Shown: positions 8,503 to 18,232, numbered from the stretch's first letter. The stretch: DNA of 64,000 bases from Thalassoroseus pseudoceratinae (GCF_011634775.1 NZ_JAALXT010000005.1:372001-436000); one strand, 5' to 3'. Numbers and translations: made by a program. The notes: generated by a model from the sequence alone, not told the origin.

Positions 8503-9891
8503 CTATGCAAGAATCTCTTGGACGACGCGACCGTGAACATCGGTCAAACGGAAGTCTCGCCCGGCGTGTCGGTAGGTAAGACGTTCGTGATCGAGACCAA
8601 GCAGATGTAGAACGGTCGCGTGGAGATCGTGCACGTGCATTTTGTTTTCGACGGCTTTGAACCCGAATTCGTCGGTTTCGCCGTAGGTCATCCCGCCACG
8701 AACACCACCACCGGCGAGCCACATGCTGAAACCGTGATGATTATGGTCGCGTCCGTTGCCGTTCTCCGAAGTCGGCGTACGACCAAATTCACCGCCCCAA
8801 ATCACAAGCGTATCGTCGAGCAATCCTCGTTGTTTCAAATCACCAAGGAGTGCCGCGATCGGTTGGTCGATCGATTTGCACAGGTTTGGCACTTTGTCGT
8901 CGTGTCCGGAGTGTGTGTCCCACGGTTGACCGTTCCCGTAATACACCTGCACGAACCGCACACCGCGTTCCACCAACCGCCGAGCCAGCAAACAGCCGTT
9001 CGCGAAATGACCTTGCCCATAACTTTCCCGAATGGACTTGGTTTCGCGGTTGAGATCGAAGGCATCCGTGGCTTGGGTTTGCATCCGGAACGCGGTTTCC
9101 ATGGACTGCACACGGGCATCGAACTGGGAATCTTCCCCTTGTTGTCGTTGGACTTCCTCATCAAGTTGGCGAAGTAGATCCAGTTGGCGTCGTTGCGTGT
9201 TGTGATTCCACTGCGGATTCGCCAGGTTGGGAATCATCGCCGATGGCTTGATCTTCGAGTGATTGATGTACGTTCCCTGATGCGCTGACGGCAGGAACGC
9301 ACTGTTCCACAGAATCGAAAACCGCACCGGTCGACCGGGACACAACACGACATAACCAGGCAGATTCTGGTTCTCCGTTCCGAGGCCATACAGAAACCAC
9401 GCTCCCATACTTGGACGAGTCGGCAGAATGGTGCCGTTGTTCATTTGCAGCAGTGCCGGTCCGTGGTTGGGGTTGTCGGCGTGCATGGATCGCAAGACGC
9501 AGATGTCGTCGATGTGTTCGCTCAACTTAGGCAGCAACTCGCTGACCGGCACACCGCTTTCACCACAATTGCGAAACTTGAACGGCGAAGGCAACAAGCC
9601 ACCGGTCGGGCGTTCGGTTGTGAGATCTGCACCGGCAGGGCGTTCACCGGCGTACTTTTCGAGTTCCGGTTTGGGGTCGAACAAGTCGCCGCCGAATGGT
9701 CCACCGTTCATGAAAAGGTGAATCACGCGTTTGGCACGTGGCGCGAAATGACATCCCATGGCCTGTGACGCGGCGGCCTCGCTCAAACTTTGTTGCGACA
9801 AAAACGCCGTCGCCCCGATCATGCCGGGAATGCTGCTCGAACGTGCGAGCAACCCGCGACGTGTCAGCGGTTGTGAAGAGAACGGATTCAT
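8503..9891 (-). CDS. DUF1501 domain protein, Tat-like exported, sulfatase-fold
   Basis: 462 residues. The N-terminus carries a twin-arginine-like stretch (LTRRGLLARSS) and a short Ala/Ser-rich segment, typical of DUF1501 proteins. Family landmarks follow: HLFMNGGPFGGDLFDPKPEL near residue 60, GVRFVQVYYGNGQPWDTH, VIWGGEFGRTPTSENGNGRD, then HNHHGFSMWLAGGGVRGG, and a C-terminal DLHATVLHLLGLDHERLTY. DUF1501 is distantly related to alkaline phosphatase/sulfatase folds and is greatly expanded in planctomycetes. It is nearly always paired with a PSCyt1/DUF1549/DUF1553 gene, as here: that gene ends 43 bases upstream on the same strand, implying one transcript. The biochemical role of the pair is not established. 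Confidence 0.92.
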   Translation of the reverse strand: MNPFSSQPLTRRGLLARSSSIPGMIGATAFLSQQSLSEAAASQAMGCHFAPRAKRVIHLFMNGGPFGGDLFDPKPELEKYAGERPAGADLTTERPTGGLLPSPFKFRNCGESGVPVSELLPKLSEHIDDICVLRSMHADNPNHGPALLQMNNGTILPTRPSMGAWFLYGLGTENQNLPGYVVLCPGRPVRFSILWNSAFLPSAHQGTYINHSKIKPSAMIPNLANPQWNHNTQRRQLDLLRQLDEEVQRQQGEDSQFDARVQSMETAFRMQTQATDAFDLNRETKSIRESYGQGHFANGCLLARRLVERGVRFVQVYYGNGQPWDTHSGHDDKVPNLCKSIDQPIAALLGDLKQRGLLDDTLVIWGGEFGRTPTSENGNGRDHNHHGFSMWLAGGGVRGGMTYGETDEFGFKAVENKMHVHDLHATVLHLLGLDHERLTYRHAGRDFRLTDVHGRVVQEILA

Positions 9892-9934
9892 CGGTCAACT
9901 TTCAATCTTCGCGGAGGGCACTGGATGCGAGCGG

Positions 9935-12286
9935 TCAATTCACGAATAGGAATTCATTCGATGCCAACAATACGTGGGCGTATTGTGTCCAAGCGGCATC
10001 GTTGGGGGAGTCGGTCAGGAACGCCAGACCGATTTCGATTTCCTCAGGTGAGGGGTCCCGAGCGTACAACAACCGATACGCCAAGCGAATGCGTTCGGTG
10101 AAGTCGTCGGGTTGGTCGGTCGCCAAACGAGTCGCCAAAGTCTTCGCCCGATCGAGCAACAACGGACCATTGAGCGTATACAGACCTTGCAGCGGAGTCG
10201 TTGTCGTTTGCCGTCGAGGACTGTGAGACGTAGGGTCGGGGAAATCGTGCATCAGCAGAGTGGTTGACATATCCCGCCGATGAATCGTGGTGTAAATCGT
10301 GCGGCGATCGTTTTTCGCATCGGTCAATGCGACGGATGGACCGCCGATCGTCAAATCCAAATCACCACAAGCCGCAAACATGGCATCCCGCCAGGCTTCG
10401 ACTTCGAGTCGCTTGCGGTTCATGCGTGAGAGCCAACGGTTGCCGGGATCGAGTTCATCTTGCGGTCGGTCCGAGCGGCTGGATTGCCGATAGGTTGCCG
10501 ACAAAACAATTTCCCGGTGCAACCACTTGAGTGACCAACCATTTTCGATGAACCGGGCGGTCAAATCGTCAAGCAATTCCGGATGCGTCGGTCGGTCACC
10601 GGACTGTCCGAAGTTACTCGGTGTGGCGACGATACCGTTTCCAAAATGCTGATGCCACATCCGATTCACGATCACCCGTGCGGCCAACGGTTGGGCATCG
10701 TTTGTGATCGCCCGCGCCAAATCCAACCGACCGCTGCCGGTTTGGAAGGGCTGCGATGTTTCGTCCGAAAGCACCGTAAGAAACCGGCGGGGCACCAATT
10801 CGCCAAGCCGATTCGGATTGCCGCGGATGAAGACATGGAGATCACGCGGGGTCGGTTTGTACGTCAACTTGGAACCGCTGTCCGGTCGTTCGCCCTTCCG
10901 TTCCACATACAACGATTCCTCCACCACGCCTGGAGTTGTAGGCGTGTCGAAGTGCGGTGTGGCCTTGAGATCGGCGATCTTCTTGGTGAGTTCCTCGATT
11001 TTCTCTGTCGGTTGTGGCTTCTGTTTTTTTAGCTTGGCCAACTGAGTCTCGAGCGACTTGACTTGCTTGCGAGCCTCCCGAACCGGGGCGAACAACTTTT
11101 CGTCGATCAACGGTCGCTCGCCGAATCGACAACTGGCGAAGACACCGGCCAGTGCGTAGTAATCTTTCGTCGTGATCGGATCGAACTTGTGATCATGACA
11201 CCGGGCACATGCGACAGTTAGGCCAAGAAACGTCCGCGAGACGGCATCAACGCGTTCTTCCCATTCATCCGCCACAATGACTTTGATAATCTCCGACGGA
11301 AGTTGAAGTTCCTTCCAATAATTCGGACTGAGTCCGAGAAACCCGAGCGCCGGCATGTCTTCTGGTCCGGTTGTCGGCATCAGATCGGTCGCGAGTTGTC
11401 GATGCACGAATTCGTCGTAGGGAACGTCGTCGTTCATCGCTTGCACAACCCAATCGCGGTACCGATACGCATCGCCGGTGGAATCGAGCCAACTGGCGGT
11501 GCGGTCGGTGTAGCGAGCCATGTCCAACCACACGCGTCCCCAGCGTTCGCCGAAATGCGGACTGTCGAGCAAACGGTTGACTTGCTTCTCGTAGGCTTTC
11601 GGATCGGGGTCGTTCACGAACTCATCCACTTCCGCCGGAGTGGGAGGAAGTCCGGTGAGATCGAAAGTCAGCCGCCGCAACAGCGTGGCCCGGTTCGCCA
11701 TCGGCGACGGTTCCAAACCCTCTCGTTCCATCGCCGCAAGAACGAAATGATCGATCCGCTGTCGTGGCCAATCCGGTGCGGCAACACTGGGCAGAGGATG
11801 TGTTTTCACCGGCTGAAACGACCAAAATTTCTTGGCCGCGGCGAAGTCAATTTCTTCATTGGCCGGACGGACGGGGGTGGAGTCCTTCGGAAACGGAACT
11901 CCGCGACGCACCCACTCTGTAAAAGCCGCGATGGCTTGGTCCGGCATTTTGCCCTCGGGCGGCATTTGAATTTCCGAACCCGGAGCGTAGCTGATCACCT
12001 CGATGAGTGAACTCTCCTCCGGCTTGCCGGGTGTGACGATCTTGCCACCGTCTCCGCCGGCGAACACATCGTGAGCGGTGTCCAACTTCAGCCCCGCGAA
12101 CACCGGATCGGAATTTTGCGAATGGCATTCGTAACAGTGTTTCGCCAACAGCGGGCGAATGGTTTTTTCAAAGAACTCGATGTCTTCCGCCGACGCGGTC
12201 TCCGTTTGCGGTTGCTCAGCCGATCCATTGGCCACCGGAATGAGCAAGCCACACCCGATCAGAAGAATCCGAAATCGATCAGTCAT
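9935..12286 (-). CDS. PSCyt1-DUF1549-DUF1553 planctomycete cytochrome-type protein
   Basis: 783 residues from ATG 12284-12286 (a TTG codon directly upstream is less likely). A signal peptide (RFRILLIGCGLLIPVANGSA) is followed by a PSCyt1 domain with one heme c motif CYECH near residue 53 and a possible distal ligand region IQMPPEGKMP. DUF1549 (PSCyt2) follows with DHFVLAAMEREGLEPSP, RRLTFDLTGLPPTPAEVDEF and a CARCHDHKFDPI motif near residue 360 that could bind a second heme. A short coiled-coil insert (KSLETQLAKLKKQKP) precedes DUF1553, with RVIVNRMWHQHFGNGIV and the C-terminal YTLNGPLLLDRA. Likely periplasmic. It forms a pair with the DUF1501 gene downstream. The role is unknown; polymer breakdown has been suggested for the family only by expansion and context. 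Confidence 0.92.
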   Translation of the reverse strand: MTDRFRILLIGCGLLIPVANGSAEQPQTETASAEDIEFFEKTIRPLLAKHCYECHSQNSDPVFAGLKLDTAHDVFAGGDGGKIVTPGKPEESSLIEVISYAPGSEIQMPPEGKMPDQAIAAFTEWVRRGVPFPKDSTPVRPANEEIDFAAAKKFWSFQPVKTHPLPSVAAPDWPRQRIDHFVLAAMEREGLEPSPMANRATLLRRLTFDLTGLPPTPAEVDEFVNDPDPKAYEKQVNRLLDSPHFGERWGRVWLDMARYTDRTASWLDSTGDAYRYRDWVVQAMNDDVPYDEFVHRQLATDLMPTTGPEDMPALGFLGLSPNYWKELQLPSEIIKVIVADEWEERVDAVSRTFLGLTVACARCHDHKFDPITTKDYYALAGVFASCRFGERPLIDEKLFAPVREARKQVKSLETQLAKLKKQKPQPTEKIEELTKKIADLKATPHFDTPTTPGVVEESLYVERKGERPDSGSKLTYKPTPRDLHVFIRGNPNRLGELVPRRFLTVLSDETSQPFQTGSGRLDLARAITNDAQPLAARVIVNRMWHQHFGNGIVATPSNFGQSGDRPTHPELLDDLTARFIENGWSLKWLHREIVLSATYRQSSRSDRPQDELDPGNRWLSRMNRKRLEVEAWRDAMFAACGDLDLTIGGPSVALTDAKNDRRTIYTTIHRRDMSTTLLMHDFPDPTSHSPRRQTTTTPLQGLYTLNGPLLLDRAKTLATRLATDQPDDFTERIRLAYRLLYARDPSPEEIEIGLAFLTDSPNDAAWTQYAHVLLASNEFLFVN

Positions 12287-12446
12287 CAAGAAACGCCTCG
12301 TTCAATCCCATCATTCAGTAGCGCAGCCACATTCCATCAGTGAATTCTGATGGAAACACGGACCCACCGCAAGATTCGAACGCCGACTTCTTACGATTCT
12401 GGCAACTTGCCACGGTTCGAGTTCCGAATACGGCCCCGAATCCGGT

Positions 12447-12452
12447 TATAAT
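12447..12452 (+). promoter_or_regulatory. TATAAT -10-like box upstream of the STN-like gene
   Basis: An exact TATAAT lies 39 bases before the GTG at 12491. No convincing -35 box is seen at 16-18 bases. If used, transcription would start near 12459, downstream of the more upstream in-frame GTG at 12455, which favours the 12491 start. Confidence 0.35.
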
Positions 12453-12490
12453 TCGTGCAGAGTCATGAAATTCGGAGTGGAGTTGCAACA

Positions 12491-13684
12491 GTGCTCGTAG
12501 CAAGTGTGATGGTGACGGCAAGTTTTTTGTGGGTCGAACCGGCGGAAGTGGTGCTCAATCGCCCGCTGCCGCGTCGCCGGACCGGACGGGACTTCGAGCA
12601 AGTATTGCGGCAACCGGTGAGTGTGTCGAACAAGTTCGATTCGCTACGAAGCGTGCTGACGAATCTCTCGACAGCCTACAACGTGGCGATTGTGTTGGAC
12701 CGCCGAATCGATCCCACGAAAACGCCGACGATCGATCTGCAAAACCAGCCGTTCGAGATCGCAATCAAATCCATTGCCGAGACAATCGGTGCGGATGCCG
12801 TCGTCGTTGGCAATACGATTGTCATTGGCCCATTGGACGCGATCGGGAACTTGCCGAGTTTGATCAAACAACGCTCCAGCGAGATTCCGTCAGCCGAAAT
12901 CGGGATCAGTCGTTTGCGGCGGTCGGAACTGACCAACCGTCGGTTGACGATCCATTGGAACGATCTCGATGAACCGCGACCACTTCTCATCGCCACCGCT
13001 GATCGGTTTGGGTTGAAGGTCGATAACCCCGATCGAATCCCGCATGACCTATGGCCGGGAAACACGATTCCCGAGGCATCGGCGTCCGAGGCGTTATCGC
13101 TGTTGCTCCTGCAATTTGGCCTTACCTTTGAATGGCTTGATCGTGGGCGGACGATCCGGCTGGTTGACGTTCCCAAAGTCGTAACAACCGAGAAGCTGTA
13201 TCTCCCTCGCGATCCGAAGCATCTGGCCATCCGTAACCGTCAGGAGCGAGCCGAAACCGCTGCTAAGGATTGGCAACAACAGATTCCGGGACTCGTCGCC
13301 GAACCGGATGGTTCCACCGGTCGTGTGCTCGTACAAGCGACGGCCGCCGGACACAAACGCCTGACCGCTCTTCTTAATCCCGAAACCGACGAACCTGAAC
13401 CCAACCCAAACATCGAACCCGCGATCCCGCTCAATCGCAGGCGTTTTCTCTTGAACGTCGAGAACGTTCCGGCTATCGCTGTGATGAAAAAGCTCGAAGA
13501 GAGTGGTGTCCGCTTTACATACGACAAAGACGAAATGGCGGAAGCGGGAATCGACTTCAATCAGCGGATCAGCATTAATGTCACCAACGTCAACGCGAAC
13601 GTCTTTTTGAAAGCATTGTTCGAACCGTTAGGAGTGGCCTTCAAGTACCAAGGCACCCGGGTCACTCTCTCACCTAATAAGTGA
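12491..13684 (+). CDS. Exported protein with secretin/TonB N-domain-like (STN) repeats
   Basis: About 397 residues. I chose the GTG at 12491 because GGAG lies 8 bases upstream and a TATAAT lies before it; an in-frame GTG at 12455 would add 12 residues. A hydrophobic leader (VLVASVMVTASFLW) is followed by three segments that each look like an STN domain, the short N-terminal fold of secretins and TonB receptors. These are SLRSVLTNLSTAYNVAIVLD, a central unit ending FGLTFEWLDRGRTIRLVD, and a C-terminal unit with IAVMKKLEESGVRFTYDKDE through LGVAFKYQG. No beta-barrel secretin domain follows, so this is not a full secretin. Planctomycetes encode many such stand-alone proteins of unknown role. The gene is divergent from the PSCyt1 gene. 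Confidence 0.75.
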   Translation: MLVASVMVTASFLWVEPAEVVLNRPLPRRRTGRDFEQVLRQPVSVSNKFDSLRSVLTNLSTAYNVAIVLDRRIDPTKTPTIDLQNQPFEIAIKSIAETIGADAVVVGNTIVIGPLDAIGNLPSLIKQRSSEIPSAEIGISRLRRSELTNRRLTIHWNDLDEPRPLLIATADRFGLKVDNPDRIPHDLWPGNTIPEASASEALSLLLLQFGLTFEWLDRGRTIRLVDVPKVVTTEKLYLPRDPKHLAIRNRQERAETAAKDWQQQIPGLVAEPDGSTGRVLVQATAAGHKRLTALLNPETDEPEPNPNIEPAIPLNRRRFLLNVENVPAIAVMKKLEESGVRFTYDKDEMAEAGIDFNQRISINVTNVNANVFLKALFEPLGVAFKYQGTRVTLSPNK

Positions 13685-14030
13685 CACTACTACCTCCTCA
13701 ATCCAAAGAGATAGCTCCCGAGCCGGCAACGTGAACGAATTCCGTATGGGTAGAAACCCTGACCACAATGAATCGTTGACGTAAAAATCCGAATGGAGGA
13801 ACCAAGCGACTGTAAAGAATTTGCGAACATGACAAGGTCTTTGTTGCCCAGCGTGGAATGGATTGGTACGTTTGATAGGTATTGACGACTAGATGAAAGA
13901 CCGTTTCAGGTTTTGATCGATACACACAATTCGATCCTATACCGGTCACTCTGACCGGATGGGGACCCGACAAATCCGTTGGAATTCCTCGACTTAATCT
14001 CTCGTTCGTTAGCAAAATCTAGGAGTTGTC
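13685..14030. other. Intergenic region before the first DUF1559 gene
   Basis: 346 bases with no credible ORF. The only clear signal is AGGAG at 14021-14025, the ribosome binding site of the DUF1559 gene. I see no strong hairpin or promoter consensus. Confidence 0.6.
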
Positions 14031-15041
14031 ATGATGGGGCATCGAAACGCGGCTGGCGGAACCATCCGCAGAGGATTTACGTTGATCGAACTCTTGGTGG
14101 TCATCGCGATCATCGCCATTCTGATTGCTCTCTTATTGCCAGCGGTGCAACAGGCGCGAGAGGCCGCCCGACGAACGCAGTGCAAGAACAACATGAAGCA
14201 ACTCGGTCTGGCGTTGCATCAATATCACGACACCTACAACAAGTTCCCGTTTTCCTACATGCTAGGCGACGACTTAAACGTCTCGAGTTTCGGCGTGCAG
14301 ATTCTTCCGTTCATTGAACAAGGCAACCTGTGGAATCGATGGGATTCCAGAGTCCCGGCATTTAATGAAGCATCGTCCGCGGGATTCCCGGCCGCCGCTG
14401 TCGATCAAAACCTTGAAGTTATTGCGACTCCGATTGACGCCTTCATGTGCCCCTCGACACCCGGCGAAGAAGTTCATGATTACTCATTGCCCGCTAATGC
14501 AGGCGGGTCCGGCGTGCCACCATTCGATTTGACGTGGACAGCCGCCCGTTCGGATTACTGTGCCGCAAGTGGTGTTCGCGGAGTCTTCGGTGACTTGGCC
14601 TATGCCGGAAACCAAGGCGGACAGCGTGGTGGAATTTTCGCCGAACCGAATGAGTGTGCGCAGTTCCGCGATGTGACCGATGGCACGTCCAACACCATTT
14701 TGCTCGGCGAACGAGTTGGTGGAAACGTTGTCTATCGAAACGGGCAAATCGACCCCTCACTCACAAGTTCGCTCGGCCCCTCTCAAGGTGGTGCCTGGGG
14801 AGACTTCCTCCTTGGCGAGCATTGGCCGGAAGGCTCTTTGACCGATGGCACACCCGGTGGTGGTCCTTGTGTCATCAATTGCACAAACATGCGAAGTACG
14901 GGCTTCATGAGTTTTCACCCCGGCGGTGCTCAGTTCTTGCTAGCCGACGGATCGGTTAAGTTCCTTTCCGAGAACATCGACTTGGCAACTCTCGCTGGCC
15001 TCATCACTCGTGGTAAAGGTGAAGTCCTCGGCGACTTCTAA
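14031..15041 (+). CDS. DUF1559 pseudopilin-like protein (copy 1)
   Basis: 336 residues. The N-terminus is a type IV prepilin-like signal: a short basic leader, then [20 protein letters not shown], with the Gly-Phe cleavage point and Glu at +5, followed by [20 protein letters not shown]. The rest is the DUF1559 (SBP_bac_10-like) globular domain with motifs [21 protein letters not shown], a central DGTSNTILLGERV and a C-terminal FHPGGAQFLLADGSVKFLSE. Such proteins are expanded to dozens or hundreds of paralogs per planctomycete genome and are thought to be surface or periplasmic. AGGAG precedes the start. A small lipoprotein gene follows on the same strand, an arrangement repeated at 18267-19820. 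Confidence 0.95.
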   Translation: MMGHRNAAGGTIRRGFTLIELLVVIAIIAILIALLLPAVQQAREAARRTQCKNNMKQLGLALHQYHDTYNKFPFSYMLGDDLNVSSFGVQILPFIEQGNLWNRWDSRVPAFNEASSAGFPAAAVDQNLEVIATPIDAFMCPSTPGEEVHDYSLPANAGGSGVPPFDLTWTAARSDYCAASGVRGVFGDLAYAGNQGGQRGGIFAEPNECAQFRDVTDGTSNTILLGERVGGNVVYRNGQIDPSLTSSLGPSQGGAWGDFLLGEHWPEGSLTDGTPGGGPCVINCTNMRSTGFMSFHPGGAQFLLADGSVKFLSENIDLATLAGLITRGKGEVLGDF

Positions 15042-15303
15042 AAGCGGGATTCGCTCGATCTTATCGTATTCGTCTCAATCGCGGAGTTGTCCGCTAGTAT
15101 TCAAAGTCTGTGGCGACAACTCCGCATTCAAATGCCTGAGAGACCAGCAGCGGACTTCGTCCGTTTTTCCGAGTCGCTTGTTTTTCGACGAAGTTGATTG
15201 AAGAATACGATGCATTGATCGGAAGCGTTTTCTAATGTCTTCATCCGAAGACCCGTCCGCATCTTCTATGGTGCACACGCGATTGAAAGGCAAGGGAACG
15301 GAC

Positions 15304-15771
15304 ATGCTGTCAGAGGACAGGGCAATCAAAAATCAGCGTGCGATGTTCGTGTATGCTGGCTGTCTACTTTTACTTGTCGGCTGCGGAGGCGGCGACGAAC
15401 CGTACCGGAAACCGACAGCACCCGTAACGGGTATCATCACGATTGACGGGCAGCCGCCGAAGAATCCTGTCAAAATCACCACACACCCTGTGGACGGGAT
15501 GGATCAAGAACACCCGTCGTTTTCGCATTGTATGACAGGCGAAAATGGGGCCTTTGAAATCTCCACTTATGAGACCGGCGACGGTGTTCCGGAAGGTGAG
15601 TATCGGCTGACTTTTCAAGCCGGCCAAATGAATCTCGTCTCGCGAAGTTACTCGGGAGACTTGTTCAAAGGACGATACTCCGACCCTGAGAAGTCCGAGT
15701 TCACCTTGACGGTGTCCGGCACCGACCCGATCGACTTGGGAACGATCAATCTTTCGACTTCCGGTCAGTGA
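15304..15771 (+). CDS. Small lipoprotein, transthyretin-like, partner of DUF1559 copy 1
   Basis: About 155 residues from ATG 15304; the frame is open from ATG 15235 and another ATG exists at 15343. The basic leader (RAIKNQRAMFVYAG) leads to a lipobox LLLVGC, so Cys should be lipidated and the protein exported. The mature part has a beta-rich pattern PVTGIITIDGQPPKNPVKIT ... GAFEISTYETGDGVPEGEY, like carboxypeptidase-regulatory/transthyretin-like domains common in planctomycete lipoproteins. It follows the DUF1559 gene on the same strand and probably shares its transcript. The role is unknown; similar DUF1559-lipoprotein pairs recur in this phylum. Confidence 0.8.
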   Translation: MLSEDRAIKNQRAMFVYAGCLLLLVGCGGGDEPYRKPTAPVTGIITIDGQPPKNPVKITTHPVDGMDQEHPSFSHCMTGENGAFEISTYETGDGVPEGEYRLTFQAGQMNLVSRSYSGDLFKGRYSDPEKSEFTLTVSGTDPIDLGTINLSTSGQ

Positions 15772-15830
15772 AACTCATCTTCGATCGCGTTCATCCCCAC
15801 CACTTAAGTTTTTAGAATTTCGGACCCGTT

Positions 15831-17192
15831 ATGCCCATCAAATTGACCAGACTGTCGGCATTCGTCGTTTTACTTGCTATCGTTGGCGGCGTGACCGGTC
15901 CCGATGTCGCTGTAGCCGAGGATAAAAACACGACCACAGCGTTGCACACATACGTCAATGCGAAAGACGACAGCTACAAATGGAACTTGGTTAAGTCGGA
16001 AAAACTACCAAACGGTTTAGGCCAACTACATACCTTGAATCTCGTTTCGCAGACTTGGCAAGGAATTGTTTGGAATCACGTTCTTGCTATTTTCGAACCC
16101 GCCGATCTCAAGTTTCCTGAACACGGTTTGTTATTCGTGACGGGCGGCCGAACGGGAAGTGAACTGCGAGACGGTGATAAAGCCATGGGTGCCGAACTAG
16201 CACGCCTGACCGGCACGCGATGCATGATCTTGTTACAAGTGCCCAATCAACCATTGTTCGGTGATCACTACGAAGACGATCTCATCACCGAGACATTCTT
16301 GAAGTATCTCGACACTCACGATGCAACGTGGCCGTTGTTGTTCCCGATGGTCAAGAGTGCCGTCCGGGCGTTCGACGCGACGGCTGAATTTTCCAAGGAA
16401 ACTAGTGGGCATGAGGTCAACAAGTTCGTCGTCACCGGTGCTTCGAAACGGGGTTGGACGTCTTGGCTAACGGGCGTAGTTGAGCCTCGTGTGATCGGGA
16501 TTGCCCCCATGGTGATCGATACCCTGAACTTCGCAAAACAGACGCGGTATCAGATCAAAATCTGGGGGAAATATAGTGAGCAAATCAAGGACTACACAAG
16601 CAAAGGACTTGTCGATCTCATCGAAGAAGAACCGCAGAATCCGCTGTTTAGTTGGGTCGATCCCTACACCTATCGGAAGCGGCTTACCTTGCCAAAGTTA
16701 TTGATCAACGGAACCAACGATCCCTATTGGGTTGTCGATGCACTCAACAACTATTGGGACGATCTGCAGGGTGAAAAGTTCATTCTCTATATTCCCAATG
16801 CGGGACACGGCCTCAAAGGCGGTCGCGAAAAAGTTGTGCGTACGGTTGCTGCGTTTACATTGCATCAGATGACACAAACGCCGCTACCGAAACTCAGCTG
16901 GAAATTCTCTCAATCCGGTGACAAACTCAAACTTACAATCGAAAGTTCGTCCCCAGCTGAGAATGTTTCTTTGTGGACAGCTAATTCTGATGACCTGGAC
17001 TTCCGAGATGACCAATGGTCATCGCAAGCTATGAAGCAAACGAAATCTGGTGCATACCAGGCTTCGACTCCATTGCCCGCCGAAGACAACATTGCTGCCT
17101 ACGGCGATCTTGAGTTCAAAATTCACGGCGTGCCTTACTCCCTTTGCACGCAAATCCGGCGAACTCGGGCGAACCTTGCTCTTGGGCAATAG
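15831..17192 (+). CDS. PhoPQ-activated pathogenicity-related protein (PqaA-like), exported
   Basis: 453 residues with a signal peptide (SAFVVLLAIVGGVTGPDVAVA). The mature protein follows the PqaA family: ALHTYVNAKDDSYKWNLV, then LVSQTWQGIVWNHVLAIFEP, a nucleophile-elbow-like VTGASKRGWTSWLTG near residue 205, and a C-terminal YIPNAGHGL that would supply His of an alpha/beta-hydrolase triad. The nearby LLINGTNDPYW could provide the Asp. PqaA of Salmonella is PhoP-regulated and linked to antimicrobial peptide resistance; no enzymatic activity is proven. ATG 15831 follows the lipoprotein gene by 59 bases and could belong to the same transcript. Confidence 0.88.
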   Translation: MPIKLTRLSAFVVLLAIVGGVTGPDVAVAEDKNTTTALHTYVNAKDDSYKWNLVKSEKLPNGLGQLHTLNLVSQTWQGIVWNHVLAIFEPADLKFPEHGLLFVTGGRTGSELRDGDKAMGAELARLTGTRCMILLQVPNQPLFGDHYEDDLITETFLKYLDTHDATWPLLFPMVKSAVRAFDATAEFSKETSGHEVNKFVVTGASKRGWTSWLTGVVEPRVIGIAPMVIDTLNFAKQTRYQIKIWGKYSEQIKDYTSKGLVDLIEEEPQNPLFSWVDPYTYRKRLTLPKLLINGTNDPYWVVDALNNYWDDLQGEKFILYIPNAGHGLKGGREKVVRTVAAFTLHQMTQTPLPKLSWKFSQSGDKLKLTIESSSPAENVSLWTANSDDLDFRDDQWSSQAMKQTKSGAYQASTPLPAEDNIAAYGDLEFKIHGVPYSLCTQIRRTRANLALGQ

Positions 17193-17218
17193 AATCACAA
17201 TCGCATTGCGGATCCAGC

Positions 17219-18043
17219 CTATTTCTCTGGATCAGCAGGTTTGCCGACGAAGTGCAAAGTGAGGGTTTTCTCGGCGTTGGACAACTTGAGTCGATCGCCG
17301 AGAATCTCAAATTGGGAGATGTCACCAAACGCCGTCGTGAAGCGTTGTTCCTGATCCATGACGTCCGGCCGACAGGCTTTTCTTGTGGTGATCATAGGGC
17401 CGAATGTCATCGTCTTTTGCTCGATTTTGGCTTGCGTCTGATATTGATTGCATCCCGTCGATCCACTGGCTCGCTTGGATTGAATCACCAACGTAATCGG
17501 AGCGTTTTCGAGGACAGGAATCGCGGTGACGGTCGCTGAGTCACCTTTGCCGCTGACTGTTTCAAAGGTTTCTAGCGTCCAATTTGTGCCTTCGAGGGGC
17601 AACGGTTTGGGCGGCGCGTAGGGCACAAAGACGGCTTGATTCTTGCCAGCCTTGTCAGCCAACACGAGCTGTTTTGATGTTTTTGAGAACTTAGTAACTC
17701 TTGAAAGCAGCTTGGAATAGTCGGCATCGAGTTTTTCGAGTGCGGGATCATCACAGGCCATCTCTGTCCAACCGAGTTCATGGAACTGAATTTTGTTCGG
17801 CTTTGATGTCTTCACACGACCACTGAAGGAATTGCATCCGCCATCTCCCAAAGCACGGCCGGCTTTCAGTTCCAGCGTTGCCGCGACTGATGAGTCAATT
17901 GGACGTTTCTTCCCGTCCAAAGTCAGTGATTGCAAAGTCCATTTGCCGTTCAACGAAACCGCTGTGGCGGCATCGTTTTCTTCGCATCCGGTTGCTGGCA
18001 CACAGGTCGTCATCAGTAGAATCGCACTAAACAAGGGTTTCAT
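17219..18043 (-). CDS. Lipoprotein with two META (HslJ-like) domains
   Basis: About 274 residues from ATG 18041-18043 (MKPLFSAILLMTTCVPATGC), which gives a clean lipoprotein signal with lipobox ATGC; a longer frame to 18094 adds a His-rich stretch that is unlikely. The mature part holds two META-type domains. The first has NGKWTLQSLTLDGKKRPI and GDGGCNSFSGRV with TEMACDDPALEKLDADY. The second has LEGTNWTLETFETVSG and SGSTGCNQYQTQAKI with TTRKACRPDVMDQEQRF. META domains occur in E. coli HslJ, a heat-shock outer-membrane protein linked to novobiocin resistance. It converges with the PqaA-like gene, 26 bases apart. Confidence 0.88.
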   Translation of the reverse strand: MKPLFSAILLMTTCVPATGCEENDAATAVSLNGKWTLQSLTLDGKKRPIDSSVAATLELKAGRALGDGGCNSFSGRVKTSKPNKIQFHELGWTEMACDDPALEKLDADYSKLLSRVTKFSKTSKQLVLADKAGKNQAVFVPYAPPKPLPLEGTNWTLETFETVSGKGDSATVTAIPVLENAPITLVIQSKRASGSTGCNQYQTQAKIEQKTMTFGPMITTRKACRPDVMDQEQRFTTAFGDISQFEILGDRLKLSNAEKTLTLHFVGKPADPEK

Positions 18044-18193
18044 GGAACACTTCCGTTGGTATGAAATTCGTTGCGAGGAATGATGGTGATGCATTCAACT
18101 GCATCGCAGAGGGGAGACGGCATTTCCCACGGAATTGTTCCCAGTTTTTCGCAATCGATTCCCCAAAGATGACGACATCGTCATTGGGACCAT

Positions 18194-18232
18194 AAAAAAA
18201 CACTGCCGGAACAATCACGTTCCAACAGTGTT
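18194..18232 (-). terminator. Intrinsic terminator after the lipoprotein/DUF1559 copy 2 unit
   Basis: Arms 18199-18212 (AACACTGCCGGAAC) and 18219-18232 (GTTCCAACAGTGTT) pair with one two-base mismatch around a 6-base loop. On the minus strand the stem is followed by a run of Ts (18194-18200). It lies 34 bases after the stop of the lipoprotein gene at 18267. Confidence 0.85.
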
